From: Brachynemurus nebulosus
Taxonomy: Eukaryota > Arthropoda > Insecta > Neuroptera > Myrmeleontidae
DNA: 64,000 nt
Reading direction: 5' to 3'
NCBI GenBank assembly: GCA_035578155.1
Contig: JAPWDM010000002.1
Location: 39,516,811 to 39,580,810, forward strand
Part shown: piece by piece, positions 37,751-49,673 of the stretch
How the letters are laid out: every line of letters begins with the position of its first letter
Numbering within the stretch: the stretch's first letter is position 1
Translations under genes and position numbers: made by a program
The notes under the pieces: model-generated
Seen by the model: only the letters and a program-made list of their open reading frames with translations
Told to the model about the DNA's origin: nothing
The model's database searches: none

Positions 37751-39017
37751 ATAGCCCGTTCATATTATTCCAGTAGCATTCCAGTCCAGTGATCGAAACC
37801 AGCGCTGGAATGTCACTGGAATAATGTATACCGGCACTGGAATGCACTGGAATGTACCCATTCCAGTAAGCAATCCAGTCCAGTGACTGGATAGACGGTC
37901 TACTTTTCATTCCAGTTAGCTCATTCCAGCGCCACTAGAATAGTCTAGACCAGGGTTGGGAAACTTAATACTGGTATGATCAATATTAATTTTTCTTATT
38001 TATGCGCGATCGACTCCGAAAAATGCGAGTTAAATTAAGGTACCATCACAGTGTAGAATTTTGAAAAAATCATTTTTTTCTGGTCATATCTGAAAGTACA
38101 TATAGTTATGCATGTTCTCTCAAAATTTCAAATTGAAATTCGAATTATTACGGTCGCTACGATCATTGTATTCAGTCTAAATACAAAATTCTGTGAATCT
38201 ATAGACGTCTTTTGGCGGGATGTTATACCACTTTACATTCAGTATTTGTACAATCAGTGAACGTATAAAATCAATTGTTACCACCACCATATCACATATT
38301 TGTTGGAACAATGATTTGAAACACTTTTGAGACAAACTTTAAACGTATTTGTCTCGAAATGCCCTTTTTAACAACGGTACCCACTCTCAGAGGGAAAGTT
38401 TCCAAGCTATAAGCACAGAATAGTTAATAGTATACTACGCATATAGAAGTGACACTCTCATAAAACATCAACACATTAAAGGTATACGCCTGGGGAGAAA
38501 TCTACCCAAGGAATGCCAGCAATGCCAGTACATCTTAAGTATCATCATTGTGTTTTGTGTTCTTCAGTGTTTCGGTTCAATATTATAACTTAATTTTCAA
38601 TTTTTTTTTGTTAATTATATTCGTTATTTTAAGTTTCGTTTTATTTCAAATAATTATAATAAATGTTTTTGATAGCATATTTTTATAGTGAATAGTAGTT
38701 TTATTTTTAAATTTAGGTTTAATTTATTAATTCACTTTTTAATAAATTTTAGATTATCGTATTTTTGGCAGTTTAGTTTTATTGCTTAGATGTCAATTAG
38801 CAACTAACTTTATACATACAAACAATTATTTTTCGATAATGTATATCCCTGAAAGATACAATTTTTACATTTTTTTTTAAATCTAAAGAGAGTAAGGGTG
38901 TCTACACAATCAATGAAATAAGGAATAAGAAATAAGAAATAAGGAATAAGAAGTATACCATCTAGTGGCGTTGAATTGAACTTTAACGTAACTGCTTATA
39001 GATATAAATAATATATG

Positions 39018-39140
39018 TATAAATATGTATGTACTTTTGTACGTCAAAATTCGTGATTTTTTTCACTTTAGTGACAAAAAAAATCATCACGAACGTTATT
39101 TTTTCATGAATTTTGATGTACAAAAATACCTAAATACATA
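39018..39140. repeat. Imperfect hairpin
   Basis: TTTTGTACGTCAAAATTCGTGA near 39034 pairs with TCATGAATTTTGATGTACAAAA near 39104. It is adjacent to an (AATAAGGAATAAGAA)-type microsatellite at about 38928-38960. Confidence 0.55.
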
Positions 39141-39163
39141 TACCTATTAGTCTGATGCCGCTG

Positions 39164-39592
39164 CTACACGATGCTACGAACACCCTCCAACATTCGACGT
39201 TGGATGGTTCATAGCATCGTGTAGCCGTTGTTCGAACCTACGAGTGTCCAATGTCGAGCGTCAAACATTCGCATTTGGTCGTGTCCCGTTCGATGTCGGT
39301 ATTCTTGCACCGAGTCAAAGGGATGCTTCGAACGTTTGAAGGTCAATGTTGGTTGCGTTCGGTGGTTGCGCACGACTCGTTCATGTGAAGAGAGACAACA
39401 TCAGTGTATAACATTAGAGATAACATCAGACAGATAACAGCGTTGTCGACTGAGTACCAACACATTATCATTCGTATTGGATCAAACATTCGACTCACCG
39501 TGTAGCAGATACATTCGTCGCACCAACTATCGAACTTAATTGCCTCAAACGTTCGATCGAATGTTGGAAGGAACGTTCGTAGCATCGTGTAG
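39164..39592. mobile_element. Inverted-repeat element with CTACACGATGCTACGAA ends
   Basis: CTACACGATGCTACGAA (39164-39180) and TTCGTAGCATCGTGTAG (39576-39592) are perfect inverted repeats. A third copy of the end, ATAGCATCGTGTAG, lies at 39211-39224, making a small hairpin at the left. The interior has many CATTCGA/TCGAACGTT words. The open frames on both strands are not conserved proteins. Confidence 0.7.
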
Positions 39593-39802
39593 AACCCGCT
39601 TAAGATCCATGTAAGGAGCAATGTATTACATAACCATTAAGGATTCATTTAAATTAAGTTTCATTAAAAAAACAGATACCTGCAGAAATCAGCTGCGGGA
39701 TCTTGTACTATATGGGCAATTACGTTAAAGTTCCATTCAACAAGGAAAGGTTCCCAGGTGTCCGCCTCCGATTTCAATGCCGCTGAAATATGTTATTCTA
39801 CT

Positions 39803-40012
39803 TCAAAAAAAAAAAAAAAAAAAAAAGAAAAAAACGAAAAAATAAAAAAAACAAAATATATTTTATCTCGCATATCTTGAGAACAAATGATGTTATCATT
39901 TGTTTGATAAGGGTGGAGCCCCCACCCTTAGGTACAGAAGGCGAAGCGCTCGGTATGGTGCAAGGGGCAAAGCCTCTATCGGGGGCTCAGGGGAGGAGTC
40001 GCCTGAAATGAA
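39803..40012. other. Poly(A) run followed by a GC-rich island
   Basis: After about 20 A and an A-rich stretch there is a GC-rich block at 39909-40005. A perfect 8-bp stem AAGGGTGG/CCACCCTT lies at 39909-39929, and a GAGCCCCC/GGGGGCTC pair follows. In the other orientation this resembles a short retroposon with an A/T tail, but no tRNA or 5S-like box was recognised. Confidence 0.4.
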
Positions 40013-40065
40013 AAAAGAATTATTTATGTACAGTAATCTCTAGTCTTTAAGGACACCCAATGGGA

Positions 40066-40222
40066 AGTTGACAGTGTGGGTAGACCTGTCCCCCAAATTT
40101 TTAATATTTTATTGTTTGAATTTTTCACTGATGAATGACAATTTTATTTATCTAAATAATAAATAAACACATTTATTGCTTATTAAAAAATTTGGGGGAC
40201 AGGTCTACCCACACTGTCAACT
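40066..40222. mobile_element. 157-bp MITE with 40-bp inverted repeats
   Basis: AGTTGACAGTGTGGGTAGAC (left) is matched by GTCTACCCACACTGTCAACT (right), and the complementarity continues through CCCCCAAATTTTT. GGGAAGTT occurs on both sides, offset from the repeat ends, so the duplication is ambiguous. Confidence 0.78.
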
Positions 40223-40310
40223 AGGGAAGTTAAAAATATGAATGAGTTTATTTATTACTTTCCATGTGAACCGCTAGACATGCGCAGGACAGAAATGGTA
40301 CATTATTTTT

Positions 40311-40649
40311 CAAGGGGTCAAACTAGATTGTCTATGTCTCTGTTCCACTTGTAATGAGTTTGTGACGTAAAAATCTCCCCACTCTGTTGGTGTAGATACA
40401 CACTGTTTGCACTGGTATTGGTTTAATGGTTGCGTCTGTGTGCGTATTCACACATACTACTACAACACACGTATTACCAGAGAGAGAAATGTGTGCTGTT
40501 CAACTAACAATGTCTAACAATGTAATACAATGCACTGTGCGTTCGGTGACGGACAGCGACTGACTACATGACTTAAGCTGTGACAGGCCTACAAATGGCT
40601 CCAAGCGAATTACACTTTTTTGATATTAGTTGGCTTCTAGTGTTCTATG
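40311..40649 (+). mobile_element. hAT-like MITE family 'CAAGGGGTC', copy 3
   Basis: CAAGGGGTCAAAC to GTGTTCTATG, with perfect 8-bp duplication TTATTTTT (40303-40310 and 40650-40657). It is 339 bp and closely matches copy 1 at 18496-18831. Confidence 0.88.
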
Positions 40650-40975
40650 TTATTTTTGTATTGTCTGTCTCTCTTTGTTGGCGACCAATAAAATTCCTTT
40701 CATAGGCTAAATACGTTGCTAGCAATTATGTATATGTATACTACATATCCTACATATTATATGGTTTGCCCACCCCTGGTGTAAACCGGTAAACGGCCAA
40801 TCCAGTGCTGGATTAAACGTTGAACAGTGAACAAGCATTGTTGTTTTTTGTAATGTAATTGAATGACTGGAATGGACCATTGAATGACTGGAATAATATA
40901 AACGATATAATCCAGTCCAGCACTGGACTGGATTATCTCACTGAAATACTGGATTGGAATAATGTGAACACGCTA

Positions 40976-41491
40976 TAAGGTTATAAACTTTTCTCAGAAG
41001 TAGTTTTAGTCCTTATTTCTTTAAAAATATAGACGATAATAGACAACGTTCAATTTATAAAGCTGCTGTCATCCGAAATACGTCCAGTAAATTAGAATTA
41101 CAAGGCAACTTAGTTTGATCAAATATATTATTTCATTAATAAATCTAGGAAATAAAAGTTAATAACCTATTTTATTTAATGAATTATCGTGATTTAACAA
41201 CGTAGCTATCTAATATAAACCGGATTATTAGTATTATCGTATCGTATTTTGTATATTCATTTCGAAATCAATACGCCTCTGTTCTTATTAGAATAAATTT
41301 TTTTATACATATCTTAATAAGACTGAATGAATGTTTGTGTATAATTACGAAAGGTGGCATCTCGTCCACTATTTCATCTGTCATATTCAAAATTAATCGT
41401 GGGATTAAAAAATTTTTAAAACATTTAAAAATTTCAATTTCGTTTTAAATTATTTTTTAATATGATGTGGAATATTTAATAATTTTTAAAA
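40976..41491 (+). other. Upstream region of the GCP2 gene
   Basis: AT-rich sequence before the GCP2 start codon, presumably promoter and 5' UTR. No TATA or initiator element can be supported. Confidence 0.4.
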
Positions 41492-41544
41492 ATGAGTGAA
41501 TTTAAGGAACATCAAGTGATCACAGAACTTTTACAATTATTTAG
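41492..41544 (+). CDS. Grip84: GCP2 exon 1
   Basis: ATG at 41492 opens MSEF, the start shared with GCP2 proteins. The exon ends AG|GTAAGG, two bases into an arginine codon. The following intron is 68 bp. Confidence 0.9.
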
Positions 41545-44500
41545 GTAAGGCAAAATAATTAATTAATACGATAATTCAATTTAAAATTAAAATGAAAACT
41601 TGAAATTTACAGATCAAACATATCCCTCGATGAATGTTTAAATATAATTAAATCAAATTCAGCTGGATATGCCGGTAATCTTACTGTTGTCGTTCAAGAC
41701 AAGCATCTCCAGGAAGTTGTTAAAAATTCACCAAATCCACAAGTTTTCCTTCGCAAATACAATGAATTGATGGAAAAAAAGTAATTTTTAGTATTTCTTT
41801 TCGAATTTTCGGCGTGAATTAATTTTCTTTTCTTTTAAGGGTTGATTCGTTGGGATCATTTGTTGAGTTGCTGTATATATTCAATAAAGACACAACTCTA
41901 AAGAAACTATTTAAAAAAACCACTCGCCGAATAACCCCTGCGTTATATGAACCGCTTACTCGCGTCACAAAAGACGATATACCCGAATTAAAAAATAAAC
42001 TACTAAATGCCGTATCTAAAGAGAAAACAGTCTCCTCAAAAATTCCAAAATCGATCGATAATCAAAATCAGTTTTTAGAACAAGTATCAAATTGGACTCA
42101 ACAACGCGTTAATATGTCATGGGATTTTATTGTTGATGATATCTCGGAAACGCTCAATAAATCTTCAATTTTAATACCGTACGTGTCTCAAGAACATTAT
42201 TTAATCGACGATCTGTTGTATGTGTTGAGTGGAATTGAAGGGCGAATTATTCAACCGTTACCAGTGGCGGATCGATTTGGTGCCCGAGAATTTATTATTA
42301 AATGTGATATTGATTCATCTTATCGAGATATTGTTAATTTGATCCTGCCATTGGCGTCGCATTATTCGATCGTTCAGCGATTTATTGAAGATAAAATGCG
42401 ATTTGATGCTGGGCAAGTGAATCATGCACTTGTGGCAGCTATGAATGCTATGATTAAGGAATATTTGGTGAGTGACACTAAAAAAATATTTTAATTTGTA
42501 ACCTTTTTTATAAAAAATGTTTTAAGTAAGAACATTTTTGATGAAATTTTAAGTGTAGGTTTACAAAACGTCACATAGAAACGCCCATGAAAACAAATGA
42601 AGCAACTACAATATATAAGCCATGCAAGGCCGGCTTAGCCCTAAGTGCCCCTCTAGGCACCGTGAAAAATGCCGCCCCTACCTTTTGCTTTTAAAAAAAA
42701 AAGAAAATCTTAACTTTTCCTACTTATTTTTCGAACTTTTTTCTTAAAAAAATAACAGATGAGCAAAAAAAAAAATTCAGTTACGACTTTTGCCGCCCTG
42801 TTTTCAAAATCTGCCGCCCCTAGGCCATAGTCTATAGTAGTCTATTGGCTAATCTGGCCCTGAAGCCATATAAAATTCACCATTGTTAATTGACACTGTT
42901 GCTACAATTTTCAGAATATTTACAAAGTAAATATCTCTTAATTGGTCTACTCACTTTTTGAAATATAAGTAGTCTACTGGGGTACAAAAGTTATTTTCTT
43001 AATTTATTGGTTAATTTGCTTTGAAAATAGTAAAATATTAAATTTAAAAAAATACTAAATTGTTTTCTTGAGATCATAACCTATTTTATTTAATCGTAAA
43101 TATTTTTCGTCGAAATATCTAAGCATATTAAATTAGAATTTAATTAGCAGTAAATTAAGAAAAATTGGAATTTAAACATTAACATAAAAATAAAATTGTG
43201 TTTGCAATTGACACATAAATTAATGAAGTTTAATTTTGGTTTATTATTTTAAATAAAACTATCAGTCTACTGGGCTACAAAAAAACTAAATCGTTAATAA
43301 TCAAAAGTTTGTAAAGAGAAGGTAATCACCGTAATAACACATCAAATGGAAGTACCAGTGATATACATGGATGGCCAACTATGTACCTAATTTTGAAGCA
43401 AGTATGTTGTAGACAACTGTGATCTATGACAACAGAAACCCCAATATAAACAATTGATAAGAGTGTGACAACAACACATTTAAGGTGATGCTATCTTTTT
43501 TTACTGCTGACTCAAAATTAGCATTTCTTTAACAAATGTATTTTGTCATTCATTAGATAAAGACAAAATATAGTTTAGAAATACAAATGACTGCTGTCAT
43601 CTTTTTCTTTAATGACTATTTAACTTTTTAAACGATTTTTTAAGTTGCCTCTCTATGTATCTCTATGGGAAGTACTTAATCTCAGTTGTGAATACATGGT
43701 GGTTACAGTCGAGTAGTAACAATGTGTTACTTGACTGTATTTAAAATTTGTGTCAAATATTAAATAATTGGATGCATTATCATTATATATGTCCAATTTT
43801 AATGATGAAACATAAAAAAAAATTGATAACTATTTAGAAATTTTATTTTGAAAATCGCCATGTTTCAACAAATATTCAAATTAGTGAAAACGCACCATTT
43901 CTTGAATATGACGTAACATTTTGTAGCTAGATATGTCGATTTTGATAATTTTCATCGATGAGGTGAAATTGTGTTTTCTTTTGAATATTTCTATTAGCTT
44001 AATATATATAGTAATAATAATCGGCCAGAATTCTAATGAATACTTGCTTTTGCGTTGACATTTTATGAATATAATCAAAATTTTGAGGTTATAAATATTG
44101 ACATTGACGTTTAGTTGCTTCAAACTGTGACGTCACTATAGTGAGGCGTTTTTCCCGCCTTTTTCTCATTTAAAATTGTAGGGTTATTTTTTTAAATGAT
44201 TTTTTACAGAATCTGTCGAAAATAAAAAAAACTTAACTGATATGGAAAAACAATGCTTTTAGAATATTTTTGTAACTTCAGTCAAGTACCCTATTATAAA
44301 AAAAATAACTTTGAAAAAAATAAAATTGGATTTGTATCCCAGTAAACTAATTAAGGGTTAATTTTGGTTCTGGTTTCATTATTTACGTGAATTATAACTA
44401 CGGTTGTAAAAGCAAAATTGAATAATTTATCGAAAACTGACGTATTCATTGTACAATTGGGAACACTAGCATCTTAATTTTTTTTTTTTTAGTATTTTAT

Positions 44501-47500
44501 TTGCCAGTTGGAAGCGGAACACAAATCGGAGAAATTGACTTTGCAGAAAATGTGGTTTTATATTCAACGTAATATGCTTTCGATGAGTGTTATGGCAGAT
44601 ATTGCGACAACCATTGCCAATGTAAGTGAACATTTTTGTTAAAATCTCCCGTAAGTGATCTTATTTCGCATGACAAGCCTACATGTGCGAAAAGTAGAGT
44701 GTTTACCCCAACTGTTTCTGATAAATTATAGGTGATACCGGGTGAATAATTTGAGAGTATCCATTTGTTTTATTTTTAAAATATTAATCTAATCAAAAAA
44801 AAAAAAAAAAAAAGAAAAGAAAAACTTATACAAAAAATGTAAGTACTATTGCGAAACTTTTTGAGAAATTTTTTTCAAGTGGGAATCCTGTCTTTTTCAA
44901 TGGGAATATTTTTTAAAAATTAACTTTATTTTATCTCACTTTCCTAGTAATTGTATTTTAATGGTAACTTTTATACGGGATTTTTATCATAACGTAAATG
45001 GAGAAGTCTACCCTTTTTTTTATGAGTGAAAATAATAATTAAAACAAAATCAAACAAAGGTGTGAAAGAAAAATTAAGGTATCTCAACAACTAACAAAGT
45101 TACGGGATATTAAAGTTGCACTATACACAGATAGTTCTATTTCATCTGATAGAGATGTGTGACGCCATCTGTGCTACGGGATTACCAATAGAGCGAGGAA
45201 TCTTTTTAAGGAGGGAGTTCACGCCAGAAACGGCTAATAAACTAATTTTTTTCGAATCTCGTTTTTTGTTTTTATTTTGTTCTATGGTTCTTTACAAACA
45301 CGGTGATATATAAAACATGGCCAAAAATTTTTTTTTTCAAGTAGAAAAATATTTATTTGTGAGCCGCCGCACAGCCAAGTTGCTGCTCCTTTGCAGACAA
45401 CGCTCGCCCCCCCTCTCCCTTCGCGATTTGATCAGTAACATTTAATTTTAGTGTGTACATGAGTTATAGTATGTACTAAGGTAATGTTCTTTTATTTGTA
45501 TGCCTTTGTAGACGTTTTAATAACGTCTACAGCGAAAACCGCTTCTTTTGTTATTATTTTTGTTTTTTACTGTTTCCCAAAAGTTGCGTTTTTCCCGACA
45601 AGGAAAATCATATCTCAAGTTCTAGAAAAGATAGAGACTTAATTTTTTTAAAATTTTGTTCATAAACATATTGCGCATAAAGTGGAGTATGCTTTTTCCA
45701 TTTGAACAATTGTAACTATTTTTAAACATTTTTTTTTAAATAAAAAATTGGCTTTTATAATTTTTAGAAGTTTGGGATTAAAATTTTATAGTTAATTTTT
45801 AAAATTACTTGAAATTTTCCATCTCTACAGATGAATTTTTGATCAAATTATTATTAAAAATACAGCTGATTTCAAACACCGTGCGTAAAAAATTTAATTT
45901 GACTAGAGTTAGCGACATTAGCCTAATGGTGACGTAATATACATAAATCTATAGTCCAGATTCGGGCTACTAGATATACTTCGGGACTCCCGAAGTATAA
46001 TGTATGTAGTGTAAACAATTTTTCATCATTCAAATCGTGAGCCCTATTTTAAAACTTTTTCGATGATAAATTTTATTTTAAAATTTTTTATTTTGTTTTT
46101 CAGCTATTGTGAACTAATCAATTGTTAACCAATATAATAAAAGAATGCGTGTTTTGTTTCTCTCAGTATTTTAATTTAAAAAGCTCGCGCAGTACAAGTA
46201 GCGCTAAAATAAACTTGATCGGTAATATTACCTACCTGTACTAATGTACTTAGTACCTATCGTACCTATATTCTAATACTATGCAATTGCAATATTCATG
46301 CAATTAATAGCTTTTTCTTTTCTTTTTACATTTATTTATGATTTAAAATAATTATTTTAGTTAGAAATTTCGAAGAGTGTAAAAAAAAAATAAATCGATA
46401 AATCTATGGACTTTTTTATCCCAGATCTTCGGAATTTTTATCTGATTCTACGGATTTTCTCCCGTATGGTCTACGGAATTTATAAAATTTCATATGGCAA
46501 CACTGGTTGTAATAAAATAAAAATGCAAATAATTTTCAATGTAGCTGTGAATGTCAAATTATTAGATAATCAGTAATTTTAAATGATCATTTTCCATTCT
46601 TTATTGGATTTTATTATAAAAAAATAAGTATTTTTTAATTAAAATCTTTAAAAATGTCACAGATCAAAATGAGTTTAAAATAAAAAGTGTGCCATATACG
46701 TTATCTGGTAGATTTCTTATATAAATGTCAGGTACAAATGGACCATTTTCTCAAATATGTATCAATCTGTCACCAGGGTGGCGACACAGGTATTTGGGAT
46801 TACATGTCTATAATCGAGATATTAATTTTAACCAACCAAAAATCACCTTCTGTTAATTCCACTTTAGTAACGAAATTTTCCAATTCGGTTACCTAGGAAT
46901 ATTGTTTATTTTTTAGAAATTAATATTTTAACTATAGAGATGTAGTTCCGAATAACCCGTGTCGCCGCCCTGGTGTTAAACAATTTTCTCATGCGGTAAC
47001 ATAGCAATTTTTAAATTAAAATTTCAATCATAGAGATGTAGATATTTTGAGAAAATGGCTCATTTCGTTTTGACTTAATTTATTTTATACATTATAGGCA
47101 AACGCAAAAGGTGGCAGAGTACTGACACTCCTACATGACCATTTGAGTCAATATATGGCTGACACCAAAGCGCACGATCTATGTAGTCTCTTAACAGAAA
47201 AAGCCGTGAAGCCGTACATGGAAATGTTACAAACGTGGATCTATACCGGCATAATAAATGACCCTTTTAAAGAGGTACGAAAAAGGTCTCATAAAATGTT
47301 ATACTTAAAGTTACATAATTTTATTGATCTATATCTAGTTTCTCGTGGAAGATAATCAAATTTTAATAAAATCCCACGAATCTGTTACGTACGCTGATGA
47401 TTTTTGGGAGAAACGATACAGTGTCCGACGGGATCGTACACCAATATTTTTGGAAAAAGTTGCCGATATTATTTTAGGCACTGGGAAATATTTGAATGTT

Positions 47501-49601
47501 GTACGTCAGTGTGGACGACCGGTCAAAATGGAATCTCGTGAATTGATCTATCATCCGGAAAATAACGGGTACGTGGAAGCGATTCATCAAGCCTACTTCA
47601 ACGCTAGTCAACTCCTGCAGCATTTATTGATGGAAGAGAACGATCTGATTGGTCGGTTACGATCTGTTAAACGTTATTTCTTGCTGGAACAGGTAAATGG
47701 TTTAGACTTCTGTCTGATATTTCTGGAAGTTTAATGCAGTTTTCTTTTCTTTTTTTTCTAGGGAGATTTCATTGTGCAGTTTATGAATTTATGCGAAAAA
47801 GAATTATCCAAGGATATCAATAAGGTAATTGTACCACGTCTAGAAACCCTGTTTGAGTTAGCACTACGACTCTCCGTAGCCAATAATGATCCTTACAAGG
47901 ATGATATGAAAATAGAACTCCTCCCGTATGATCTACAGTCGCAAATGTTCAAAATTCTTTCAATTCATACTCATGACGAACAAGGTAAATGATTTTGAAT
48001 ATATATTAATTACTATTATATTATACTACTAGACAAAGAGTAAAGTCAATTTATAGTAGTGATGTGCCAAAAAGAACAAAACTATTCTTTTGAAACTGTT
48101 CTTTTGTTGGAACTGTTCCATAAATGAACAGTCCCGCGATTTAGCCTGTTCATCTGTTCGTCTGTTCACCTGTGGTTCACTTGTTCATTATTTATCTGTT
48201 CTGTGCTTTATTCATATATCTGTTCAATTTGTAAAATTGTTCAGCGATATGTTGTTATATATGTATACGTACATACGTATTCTCTGTTCTTTAAATAGTT
48301 GGCCACGATGTGACTTTAATATTATAGATGTCTCCACTACAATAAACTCTGTTGGTAGATTTTTATTTTAAATTTTAACGGATATAATGAATAAACTAGC
48401 ATTGTTTGATTTAAATTTTGAATTAAAATAAAGTGAAATCAAAAAACTAATCGATGGTTGATATCGTAGAAATAAATATATTATCCAGAATTAAATGTTT
48501 TGATAAAAAATGATTGTATATTGGCAACTTCAATTATCTGTGATATTGGCAACTTCAACTATCATCAGAATGAATTTTTCCACAACCGGACGCAATAATA
48601 AACGACCAAAAAAGTGGTTTAAAAAAAAAAATGTGCCCAAAAAATATTTTATATTTTATACTAATGTGGTTTATTAAATCTCCAAAAGTAACTTTTTAAA
48701 TAATTGATGAATGTGTGAATTTGGAATAAAACATAACTGATATTTATAATTTGAGACATATTATTTATTTTACATTTGCAGCTTGACAATTATTAATTAT
48801 ATATTTTTTGTAAAAATCAACGAAATTATTTTTGGGCACGAATAAAACTGTAAGTGAAATACCTAGTTGAACATATTACTAAAACGATGTCGTCCTACAA
48901 ACTGTTGTTTGTATCATGAACAGTTCTCGCTTAATGAACAGGTATGAGTATACATAAAACTGTTCTTTTAAAACCTGTTCTTTTGCAAACTGTTCTTCTG
49001 GAACTGATCTTTTTACAGAACTGTTCTCTTCGGAACTGTTCCGTAAAAAGAACAGTTTGGCACATCACTAATTTATAGGCAGTTTCCTGATGCAGATAAC
49101 GGGATGAGACAGGTGAGATATGAGGAATACAATGTGTTGTCTGTTTTTCAGTAAACAGGACTATATATATTGCAGGACATAATTTGTATACGTATGTACA
49201 GTGGACTCTTGGAGATTGTCCAGTCGCAAATTGTCCATATTGCAGTGATAGGTATTTAAATATCGTATGTTTACGTTGCACAAACATTGCATTCACAAAA
49301 ATTGTGTGTTTGCAATGTTCGTGTGACGTAAACATGCGATGTTTAAATCCCTGTCATTGCAATATGGACAATTTGTGATTGGACAATTTCCGAAAGTCCA
49401 CTGTATTTCGAAAATAAAACCAATACCACTTTTTTTCTTGTTTAATAATTAGTAGCAAGTAGATGTACATTATGTATACATTCTTACATTAACTCATTTG
49501 TGATCAAAATATTACACGTAATACTGTGAGAAAGTCAACTTCAAGGACAGTTTTTTCTTAATTAAAGGAATCTAAATATGTAAAATAATAATAATAATAA
49601 T

Positions 49602-49673
<72 letters not shown>

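Larger units (their letters stand above)
37951..40778. mobile_element. hAT-like element, 2.8 kb including nested inserts
   Basis: It starts CAGGGTTGGGAAAC and ends GTTTGCCCACCCCTG. The flanks are GTCTAGAC (37943-37950) and GTGTAAAC (40779-40786), six of eight alike. It contains at least three further elements (39164-39592, 40066-40222, 40311-40649). No transposase frame survives. Confidence 0.62.
37751..40975. mobile_element. CCAGT-rich inverted-repeat element split by a hAT-like insert
   Basis: ATAGCCCGTTCATATTATTC at the left is mirrored by ATAATGTGAACACGCTAT at the right. Both remnants (37751-37950 and 40787-40975) are full of CCAGTCCAGT/ACTGGACTGG words. The middle is occupied by the insert 37951-40778. 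Once excised, the host element would be about 390 bp. Confidence 0.65.
42468..44492 (+). other. GCP2 intron 3
   Basis: 2025 bp, containing a hAT-like element (42625-42862) and a complete copy of the TACTTGACTG element (43727-44289). The stretch 42870-43720 shows nothing recognisable. Confidence 0.7.

Noticed and set aside
39228..39621. Frames with moderately GC-rich codons at 39228-39437 and 39343-39621
   Set aside because: They sit inside an inverted-repeat element built of CATTCGA/TCGAACG words; no protein motif.
48090..49378. Cysteine-containing frames at 48090-48371, 48931-49335 and 49184-49378
   Set aside because: They lie in the hAT-like element and in a palindromic MITE within a GCP2 intron. 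The cysteines come from TGT/TGC repeat words.
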